Position numbers and translations under genes: made by a program. The notes beneath the pieces are model-generated. The model worked only from the letters and a program-made list of their open reading frames with translations. It had not been told where the DNA came from and searched no databases. A stretch of 64,000 nt of DNA from JAFKKS01 sp050187875 (lineage in GTDB: Bacteria; Pseudomonadota; Alphaproteobacteria; Rhizobiales; Xanthobacteraceae), in contig JBFWXB010000006.1 of NCBI GenBank assembly GCA_050187875.1, positions 1 to 64,000 of the forward strand, read 5' to 3'. Below, in pieces: positions 58,213 through 64,000 of the stretch (positions are counted from its first letter, which is position 1; the number at the start of each line of letters is the position of its first letter).

Positions 58213-58509
58213 ATGGACGTTGCAGCCTTCCGCAAGTCGACCGAAGGATCGGCGCCGCCGATCGCGGACGATGCTGCGCTCGCAGGCCTGTGGTGGGCCG
58301 CTAAAGGCGATTGGGCGAAGGCGCACGGCGTCGTGCAGGCCGACGAGTCATCCGACGCCGCCTGGGTGCATGCCTATCTGCATCGGGTCGAAGGCGATCT
58401 GGGAAACGCCGCCTATTGGTATCGCCGCGCCGGCCAGACACCGGCTGCCGGCGCGCTCGATCAAGAATGGGGCGCTATTGCCGACGCGCTTCTGCGAGCG
58501 CGCCAATGA
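58213..58509 (+). CDS. Small TPR-like protein between gatA and gatB
   Basis: A 98-residue soluble protein with helices that resemble a short repeat pair (LAGLWWAAKGDWAKAHGVVQ, LHRVEGDLGNAAYWYRRAGQ). It looks like a one-and-a-half TPR unit, but no function is known. AAAGG lies just before the ATG. Similar small genes occupy this gap in other Rhizobiales. Confidence 0.82.
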   Translation: MDVAAFRKSTEGSAPPIADDAALAGLWWAAKGDWAKAHGVVQADESSDAAWVHAYLHRVEGDLGNAAYWYRRAGQTPAAGALDQEWGAIADALLRARQ

Positions 58510-58513
58510 TCCC

Positions 58514-58723
58514 TCACCGCGACCCGGTATTCTCGGAGCGGAGCGGCCCGCTTGGCGGTGCGGTCGGCGAGGTAACCCGCGGCAGGTCGGCGTCGCTCTC
58601 CACCTTCTTGGTGCCGCCCAACTCGCCGCCGGTCGTCACGAAGATGATGAGCGCAAGCAGCACGATCCCGCCCAAAATGAGTCCCAATCCCCCGAGATTT
58701 TGTGGGTCTCGTTTATCCGTCAT
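58514..58723 (-). CDS. Small single-helix membrane protein
   Basis: A 69-residue protein: short polar N-terminus, one transmembrane helix (GLGLILGGIVLLALIIFVTT, about residues 13-32), then a Ser/Pro/Thr-rich tail. Function is unknown. GAGGTGGAA lies right before the ATG at 58723. It is transcribed against the gat genes, between the TPR-like gene and gatB. Confidence 0.72.
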   Translation of the reverse strand: MTDKRDPQNLGGLGLILGGIVLLALIIFVTTGGELGGTKKVESDADLPRVTSPTAPPSGPLRSENTGSR

Positions 58724-58856
58724 TTCCACCTCGGCTAGTTCCAACGGGACGCCAACGCCCTACCTTTGGGAGCGGTTCCACCCCTTTCTGTGCGTTGCAC
58801 AATGTCGTGGCGACGCGTTTTGTCGCGGCTTTTTCTGAATACGGAGCGACCTGTCC

Positions 58857-60338
58857 ATGAGTGGGGCAATGAGTGCGGCATCCGCGCACACCAAGCTGAT
58901 CAAGGGCGGAACCGGCGACTGGGAGGTTATCATCGGCATGGAAGTGCATGCCCAGGTGACCTCGAAGGCGAAGTTGTTCTCCGGCGCCTCGACGGCGTTC
59001 GGCGCTCCGCCGAACACGCAGGTTTCGCTGATCGATGTCGCGATGCCCGGCATGCTGCCCGTCATCAATGCCGAATGCGTGCGCCAGGCGGTCCGCACCG
59101 GGCTCGGCCTCAAGGCCAAGATCAATCGCGTCTCGGTGTTCGACCGGAAAAACTATTTCTATCCCGATCTGCCGCAGGGCTATCAGATCAGCCAATACAA
59201 ATCGCCCATCGTCGGCGAGGGGGAAGTCGTCGTCACGCTCCGCGACGGCTCGACGGTGACGATCGGTATCGAGCGGCTGCATCTCGAGCAGGACCCCGGC
59301 AAGATGATGCACGATCGGCATCCCGGGACTTCGGTCATCGACTTCAACCGCTCCGGCATCGCGCTGATGGAGATCGTGTCGAAGCCGGATATGCGCAGCC
59401 CCGAGGAGGCGATGTCCTATGTCGCGAAGCTGCGCACCATCATGCGCTACCTCGGCACCTGCGATGGCGACATGGAGAAGGGGAGCCTGCGCGCCGATGT
59501 AAATGTCTCCGTGCGCCGGCCGGGCGAGCCGCTCGGCACGCGCTGCGAGATCAAGAACGTGAACTCTATCCGCTTCGTCGGCGACGCCATCAAATCCGAG
59601 GCGCGCCGCCAGATCGAAATCCTCGAGGAGGGCGGCGCGATCGAGCAGGAGACGCGTCTGTTCGACCCCGATCGCGGCGAGACGCGCGCGCTGCGCAGCA
59701 AGGAGGAAGCGCACGACTATCGCTACTTCCCCGATCCTGACCTGCTTCCCCTCGAATTGGCGGAGGCGGACATTGCCGCGCTCGAAGCGGCGCTGCCCGA
59801 ATTGCCGGACGCGAAGAAGGCGCGTTTCGTCGGCGCGCACGGCCTCTCGGCCTACGACGCGGACGTTCTCGTCGCCGAGCGCGACACGGCCGACTTCTAC
59901 GAGGCGGTTGCGCGCGGGCGTGATGCCAAGATCGCGGCGAACTGGGTGATCAACGAGCTCTTCGGCCGCCTCAACAAGGAAGGAAAGAGTGTCACAACGT
60001 CGCCGGTCTCCGCTGCGCAGCTTGGCAGCCTGATCGACCTGATCGCCGACAAGACGATTTCGGGAAAGATCGCCAAGGACGTCTTCGAGATCGTCTGGGC
60101 GGAAGGCGGCGACCCGCGCGCGATCGTCGAGGCGCGCGGCCTCAAGCAGGTCACCGACACGGGCGCGCTCGAAAAGATCGTCGACGAGATCGTCGCGGCG
60201 AACGCTGCCAAGGTCGCAGACGCGAAATCGAATCCCAAGGCCATCGGCTGGTTCGTCGGCCAGGTGATGAAGGCGTCGGGCGGCAAGGCCAATCCGCAGG
60301 CCGTCAACGATCTCTTGAAGGCAAAGCTCGGGCTCTGA
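58857..60338 (+). CDS. gatB: Asp/Glu-tRNA amidotransferase subunit B
   Basis: A 493-residue subunit of GatCAB. It begins with the conserved WEVIIGMEVHAQ and has FDRKNYFYPDLPQGYQISQY, the YRYFPDPDLLPL segment and a C-terminal YqeY-like helical domain that grips the tRNA. It activates the misacylated tRNA with ATP and accepts ammonia from GatA. It is separated from gatA by two small genes. Confidence 0.97.
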   Translation: MSGAMSAASAHTKLIKGGTGDWEVIIGMEVHAQVTSKAKLFSGASTAFGAPPNTQVSLIDVAMPGMLPVINAECVRQAVRTGLGLKAKINRVSVFDRKNYFYPDLPQGYQISQYKSPIVGEGEVVVTLRDGSTVTIGIERLHLEQDPGKMMHDRHPGTSVIDFNRSGIALMEIVSKPDMRSPEEAMSYVAKLRTIMRYLGTCDGDMEKGSLRADVNVSVRRPGEPLGTRCEIKNVNSIRFVGDAIKSEARRQIEILEEGGAIEQETRLFDPDRGETRALRSKEEAHDYRYFPDPDLLPLELAEADIAALEAALPELPDAKKARFVGAHGLSAYDADVLVAERDTADFYEAVARGRDAKIAANWVINELFGRLNKEGKSVTTSPVSAAQLGSLIDLIADKTISGKIAKDVFEIVWAEGGDPRAIVEARGLKQVTDTGALEKIVDEIVAANAAKVADAKSNPKAIGWFVGQVMKASGGKANPQAVNDLLKAKLGL

Positions 60339-60344
60339 GCTCTT

Positions 60345-60440
60345 CGTCATGCGCGTCCCCGGACTTGATCCGGGGATCGACCCGCGCATCCATCTTCTTT
60401 GCGAAATCGATGGATGGCCGGGTCGAGCCCGGCAATGACG
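60345..60440. repeat. Class 2 palindromic repeat element, copy B
   Basis: CGTCATGCGCGTCCCCGGAC at the left and GTCGAGCCCGGCAATGACG at the right, with ATGGATG/CATCCAT mirror motifs inside. It matches the copy at 16374 and again lies between converging genes (gatB and the DJ-1-like gene). Confidence 0.88.
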
Positions 60441-60452
60441 AGCTCGGTGCGG

Positions 60453-61136
60453 TTATCCGTGCGCGTTCAACGCCGCGGCCGCCTGTATCACCTGCGCGCG
60501 TCGCGCCTCCTGGCGTGAACCTGCCTTCATCGTCGCGGCCTGCACGATGTCCGCTGACGCCGAGCGCGGGTGCCCGCTGTCGAACGGCGGATGCGGGTCG
60601 TATTCGATGCCAAGCTGGATCGATCTTGCCGCTTCTTCTCCGGCGATTTCCGCGACCACGCGCAGACCGAAATCGATGCCGGCGGTGACGCCGCCGCCGG
60701 TGATGACATTGCCGTCGACGACCACGCGCTCATGCACTGGGATGGCGCCGAAAGCCGGCAGGAACTCCATCGACATCCAATGGGTCGCGGCACGGCGCCC
60801 GCGAAGGAGCCCGGCGGCGCCGAGCACCAGCGCGCCGGTGCAGACCGAGGTGATGTAGCGCGCCTTCGCTGCCTGTGCCCGGATGAACGCAAGGGCCTCG
60901 TCGTCGGTTAAGAGCGCGTTCATGCCGCCGCCGCCCGGCACGCAGACGATGTCGAGTTGCGGGCAGTCGGCGAAGCGCGTGGTCGGCTGGAGGAGGAGAC
61001 CGCAGCTCGCGCGCAATGGCGCGGTATCCTTCCAGACGAGGTGCATCTCCGCGTCCGGCAGCTGCGCGAGCACCTCGAAGGGACCAGTCAGGTCGAGCTG
61101 CATGATGTTCGGAAAAACGAGAAACCCGATCCGCAT
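60453..61136 (-). CDS. DJ-1/PfpI family protein (isonitrile hydratase-like)
   Basis: A 227-residue protein of the DJ-1/PfpI superfamily, group with GlxA and isonitrile hydratase. The nucleophile elbow is TSVCTGALVLG with Cys99; the acidic partner is Asp15 or Glu21 near the start (LDLTGPFEVL). THWMSMEFLPAFGA and GGGVTAGIDFGLRVVAEIAG are typical of the isonitrile-hydratase-like clade. It lacks an AraC-type DNA-binding domain. AGGAG lies seven bases before the ATG at 61136. Confidence 0.92.
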   Translation of the reverse strand: MRIGFLVFPNIMQLDLTGPFEVLAQLPDAEMHLVWKDTAPLRASCGLLLQPTTRFADCPQLDIVCVPGGGGMNALLTDDEALAFIRAQAAKARYITSVCTGALVLGAAGLLRGRRAATHWMSMEFLPAFGAIPVHERVVVDGNVITGGGVTAGIDFGLRVVAEIAGEEAARSIQLGIEYDPHPPFDSGHPRSASADIVQAATMKAGSRQEARRAQVIQAAAALNAHG

Positions 61137-61696
61137 CGCGACGCTCCTTGAGCTAGTCATCCGCGCTCAGTCTACACCGCGACGGTCGCCTTGCGAGGCG
61201 CGGATTGGCCGGATGAAGTCGGCTTCGAAACGCTCATCGCCGCCGAATCGCGAAGACGAAAATCGGTCGGTGAGGGTGAGTGCGTGTCGTTTTGAGTGTC
61301 GCGCGGCGCGCCGACTCAAAAAAAGTTTTGCTTGTCCACATCCGCTTTTTGCCGCCGCTCGCGGCATTGAAGAGCGGCGTCGCGCACACGATGCGCGTAT
61401 CGTCGAAACATCGCGCGTCGATTCCGCGCGATGAAAGTTATGCCGGAGAAATATGGGCTTTTTTGCTGTCGTCAATTTCGCATATGTGATGCGACGACGC
61501 GCTGATCGCAGTCATCCGCATTGCCGCTGTTGCGTCTCGCACGCCGTCGGAGCCCGCGCCACCGGCGTTTTCGGTGTCAACCCTTTTTTCATCAGAGTCG
61601 CTTTTTTTCCATTTCATTGTAGGAGTCGAAACGGTGCTTGAGCGATTCGCGCCTTGCACTGTTCGATATCGCCACTCACTCAATCAGGAGGGCAGC
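61137..61696. other. 560-base gene-poor region before the lysine-rich gene
   Basis: No protein gene is convincing. It contains several AT-rich stretches unusual for this window (AAAAAAAGTTTTG near 61318, CTTTTTTGC near 61459, CTTTTTTTCC near 61600) and an interrupted palindrome around 61290-61318 (TTGAGTGTCG and CGACTCAA). These may be promoter or leader elements for the 31-residue gene downstream. Confidence 0.45.
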
Positions 61697-61792
61697 ATGG
61701 CGAAGAAGGCTACCAAGGCAAAGTCCAAGACTGCGGCGAAGAAGCCGGCCGCGAAGAAGACCGCTACGAAAAAGAAGGCGAAGCGGAAGTAA
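61697..61792 (+). CDS. 31-residue lysine/alanine-rich, histone-H1-like protein
   Basis: A complete 31-residue protein made almost only of Lys, Ala and Thr (MAKKATKAKSKTAAKKPAAK start). AGGAGG lies six bases before the ATG. Such short, strongly basic proteins resemble the C-terminal tails of histone H1-like bacterial DNA-binding proteins. It may bind DNA or RNA, but that is inference from composition. The composition is low-complexity, so a chance frame cannot be fully excluded, though a perfect ribosome site and clean stop argue for a gene. Confidence 0.7.
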   Translation: MAKKATKAKSKTAAKKPAAKKTATKKKAKRK

Positions 61793-62482
61793 GCATCGAG
61801 CGGCGTAGCATTGTGCTGCGCCGCCGACGCGCGTCACATGAGCCGGCACCGTCGCGAAGCCATGGCGCAAGTCATCGCGATCGACGGACAGGCTCAAGTC
61901 GACGACGGAGGGCGTCGGCGAAATCGAGGTTCAAGCTTTTCTCTGCTCCGCCATTGGCAAGCCACATGCTGCCCAAAGGCGACGCCCTCGAATAATCTCG
62001 CCGACGCCCTCGGTAACACGGCAGGCCTCCTTGCTGCCGATCGCCCCGCGGTGCGGACCGACCCCGCGGGTGGCGATCTCCAAGACGACCTCCAACTGAA
62101 AATCTGATCGTTCCAAGCCGCCGCGCGCGCAGGCCACGCCGTTCGCGACGGCCGTCGCGACGTTGGCCGCGTAGTCGCGTCCCCGGCGGCCGCGCAGTCG
62201 CGCTTTGGCCGGCCGCAAGCGTTGCAATGGTTATCCGTTTGCCAATGGCGCGCGCGGGGTTTTTCCGATCTGCGCAAAAAGTGCCCGTCGCTCAGCAATT
62301 TCTGAAGTTAACGCGCGCTTGCGAAAATGCCTTGGGTTTATGCGTTCACAGATCATTCAGCCAATCATTTAAGATGCGATTCAAATCTCCTGGCGATGAT
62401 AGCGCGTGTTCGGAAGCGAGCTTTCGAACGAACGTGGGAGGCGGGCCAAGCCCGCTCAGAGGCAAAGACAGGGGAGGCCGAC
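61793..62482. other. 690-base region without a supportable gene
   Basis: Open frames exist on both strands (for example minus 61931-62227), but none shows a recognised motif or a good ribosome site, and opposite frames are about equally open. It may contain decayed coding DNA. The last 150 bases before the SEL1 gene are AT-richer and probably include its promoter. Confidence 0.4.
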
Positions 62483-62749
62483 ATGGCCCGTTACGAAATG
62501 AACGTCGAAAGCGCAGCCTTCGCGCAAGCGGCGCCGACCGGTGATGCGTTCTTCGAGCTCGGAATGCTGTATTCCACCGGCCGCTCGGTGCCGACGGATC
62601 TCGTTTCCGCGCACAAGTGGTTCAACATCGCCGGCATGCGCGGCCATGCCGACGCAACGCGTCTGCGGCGCGAAATCGCCGAGGAAATGTCCGACGAGGA
62701 GATCGCCGCGGCGCTGCGCGCTGCGCGTGATTGGCTGACGCGGCACTGA
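62483..62749 (+). CDS. SEL1-repeat small protein
   Basis: An 88-residue protein with one or two SEL1-like repeats: FFELGMLYSTGRSVPTDLVSAHKWFNIAGMRGHADATRLR. Such repeats mediate protein contacts. GGGGAGG lies seven bases before the ATG. It has no signal peptide. Function is unknown. The frameshifted SMR gene follows 46 bases downstream. Confidence 0.88.
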   Translation: MARYEMNVESAAFAQAAPTGDAFFELGMLYSTGRSVPTDLVSAHKWFNIAGMRGHADATRLRREIAEEMSDEEIAAALRAARDWLTRH

Positions 62750-62795
62750 TCAACATGGAAGAGAGTGGGCCCGCCGGAGAGGAATTGGCGCGGCC

Positions 62796-63124
62796 ATGCA
62801 TTACGTCTATCTCGTCATCGCGATCGCCGCGGAAGTCGCTGGGACATCGGCGCTCAAGGTATCGGACGGATTCACGCGGCTGGTGCCGTCATTGATCGTT
62901 GTCGTTGGTTTCGCGACGGCCTTCTTCTTCTCTCGCCGACGTTGCGCGCGATGCCGCTCGGCATCGCTTACGTGATTTGGTCCGGCGTCGGAACGGCGCT
63001 GATCGTGATGATCGGCGCACTGACATTTCGTCAGATGCCTGACATCGGCGCGGTGATTGGGATAGCGCTCATCATCGCCGGCGTCGCAGTGATCAATCTC
63101 ATGTCGCGCATGGCCGCGCATTGA
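62796..63124 (+). pseudogene. SMR-family multidrug efflux protein, frameshifted
   Basis: The sequence begins in one frame as an SMR exporter (MHYVYLVIAIAAEVAGTSAL, ATG at 62796, with the membrane-embedded Glu of AAEVAGT). It continues in another frame as TLRAMPLGIAYVIWSGVGTA and IGIALIIAGVAVINL. A single-base change between 62922 and 62932, inside a TTCTTCTTC run, accounts for the break. Without it the product would be a normal SMR protein of about 110 residues with four helices. Either the gene is inactivated or the assembly has a one-base error. No SMR partner gene is adjacent. Confidence 0.82.
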
Positions 63125-63223
63125 AAACCGGATAGGGCGTGGCCGGCTCGGCGTTCGCTGCGTTCGATTCGCATGCCGGTCGTGTTGACCGCCATCCTTA
63201 CCGGCTATAGGTCATCGCCTGAC

Positions 63224-63316
63224 GGAGACGTGGCCGAGTGGCTGAAGGCGGCGGTTTGCTAAACCGTTATACGCTCCAAAGGCGTATCGAGGGTTCGAAT
63301 CCCTCCGTCTCCGCCA
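63224..63316 (+). tRNA. tRNA-Ser (GCT)
   Basis: Acceptor arms GGAGACG (63224-63230) and CGTCTCC (63306-63312) pair; the anticodon loop TTTGCTAAA holds GCT at 63258-63260. A long variable arm (TACGCTCCAAAGGCGTA) is typical of tRNA-Ser, and the T-loop is GGTTCGAATCC. The CCA end is encoded. Nothing shows an integrated element directly at its 3' end, although a gene-poor tract follows. Confidence 0.97.
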
Positions 63317-63337
63317 GTGATCCGAAATCCTCGACGA

Positions 63338-63432
63338 TGTCGTCCCCGCGAAGGCGCGGACCCAGTACGCCGTGTACTCTCAACTGAACCGACAGACCGG
63401 GATTACTGGATGCCCGCCTTCGCGGCATGACG
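63338..63432. repeat. Class 1 palindromic repeat element, copy E (worn)
   Basis: The element keeps the class 1 plan, but each hairpin has a base change or loss (CCCCGCGAAGGCGCGG; CCCGCCTTCGCGGC). It starts 22 bases after the tRNA-Ser and may terminate its transcript. Confidence 0.85.
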
Positions 63433-64000
63433 GAGGGAGAGGCTCGCAACTCCATAGACCCGAGAATCGCCTGCGCCGACGCCGCAGTTGCGAATCGTTG
63501 AAATGCGAATCGGCCGCCGTGCCGCGCCGTTTCAAGCTCATTTTCCAGTGAATGGGGCTCCGCCGGCCCCCAACGAGCCAGTAATATGCTCCCGAAAGGC
63601 CATTTTCCGAGGAACGGTATCGAGAAACGGGGTCGAAGATGCTGAGTCGCTATGACTCTTCTTTCGAGACGGCCTTTTGCCGAAGAAGGGAAGGGCCTGA
63701 TGCGACCGGCGCGGCGAGCCCCGATCGCCGCTTTATTGCCGCTTCCGCGCCGCATGAGCGGCATCTTCAACGCTTTGATTTATTGTGCTAATTTGCCTTT
63801 CCCGGAAGCGGTATCACGAAAAAGTGCCATTTGTGCAACACAGCCCTGAAAACATGCTTTTTGCCCAGTGGATGGGGCTGTTCTTGATTGCTTGTGCAAA
63901 CTCTATCGCCCAATGTGGTCATGCGACGGAGGGGGGCATCCCCAGGTCGTCCTGCTCGGTAACTTTCGATCGATCCAATTGGGCCAGTCCTAAACGGTAA
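63433..64000. other. Gene-poor tract to the window end
   Basis: I see no supportable gene. Open frames on both strands lack motifs and ribosome sites. The phrases CAGTGAATGGGGCT (63547) and CAGTGGATGGGGCT (63868), and GGAACGGTATCGAGAAA and GGAAGCGGTATCACGAAA, recur loosely, suggesting decayed repeats. The tract could be the left end of an accessory region outside the window. Confidence 0.4.

Noticed and set aside
61290..61318. Interrupted palindrome followed by an A-run as a terminator
   Set aside because: The run is A on the plus strand and precedes the hairpin on the minus strand, so it does not have the order of a Rho-independent terminator in either direction.
61931..62227. Minus-strand 98-codon frame in the gene-poor region
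   Set aside because: No ribosome site and no motif, and an equally open frame lies opposite it; not enough to call a gene.
8573..63432. Dispersed repeats considered as a CRISPR array
   Set aside because: Copies are kilobases apart, palindromic, of unequal centres, and lack regular spacers or cas genes.
63267..63770. Minus-strand open frame ending over the tRNA-Ser (its last residues read TEGFEPSIRLWS)
   Set aside because: This peptide ending is a known artefact of translating the antisense of a tRNA-Ser gene. The frame also runs through a palindromic repeat.

Overview
The window is high-GC, densely coding DNA from an alphaproteobacterium, most likely of the order Hyphomicrobiales (Rhizobiales). 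The reasons are the block divK-pleD-rpmG // NUDIX-DUF983-rnr-topA // dprA // plsY-pyrC'-pyrB // ruvX // gatC-gatA-gatB, the block thrS-yidD // IscU-like // folE-hisI, and several families typical of the group (DUF2336, DUF3572, DUF1236, PAS_5, BTLCP transglutaminase-like). I cannot name a genus. About 61 intact protein genes, one frameshifted gene, one tRNA-Ser(GCT), one cobalamin riboswitch and five families of dispersed palindromic repeats can be supported.

Layout. 0.2-8.6 kb: a transglutaminase-like cysteine protease, a PAS/PilZ pair, a rhomboid protease, a CBS-pair protein, a patatin / flavin reductase / nitroreductase group, a secreted triple-repeat protein and trehalose-phosphatase. 8.7-16.4 kb: thrS, yidD, a secreted ClpP-like protein, an IscU-like scaffold, folE, hisI and the first B12-binding-type radical SAM enzyme. 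16.4-23.4 kb: a CitE-like lyase with a MaoC hydratase, then a signalling cluster (lytic transglycosylase, DUF2336 protein, receiver plus Hpt proteins), NAD kinase and a TPR protein. 23.4-32.8 kb: a riboswitch-controlled BtuB receptor whose N-terminus is interrupted by a repeat, a Tat-type metallo-hydrolase, an aldehyde dehydrogenase, an orphan molybdenum hydroxylase large subunit, and a four-gene ArsR operon. 32.9-40.4 kb: ppx-rlmE, dinB-MFS, DUF3572, divK-pleD, rpmG. 40.5-60.3 kb: mostly housekeeping genes (NUDIX, DUF983, rnr, topA, dprA, plsY, pyrC', pyrB, ruvX, gatCAB) plus the second radical SAM paralogue and several small secreted or membrane proteins. 60.4-64 kb: a gene-poor end with a DJ-1/PfpI protein, a 31-residue lysine-rich protein, a SEL1 protein, a frameshifted SMR exporter and tRNA-Ser.

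How it fits together. Cell-cycle and c-di-GMP signalling is the strongest theme: DivK, PleD, a PilZ protein, a PAS protein, a receiver-Hpt pair and DUF2336, with five near-matches to a CtrA-type box (TTAA-N7-TTAA) in front of several of them. Cobalamin is a second theme: riboswitch, BtuB and two paralogous cobalamin-type radical SAM enzymes. The oddities I rate highest are the repeat element read through at the N-terminus of BtuB, the CtrA-like boxes, the radical SAM pair, the dihydroorotase homologue without its metal ligands, the triple-repeat and ClpP-like secreted proteins, and a candidate small RNA between pleD and rpmG.
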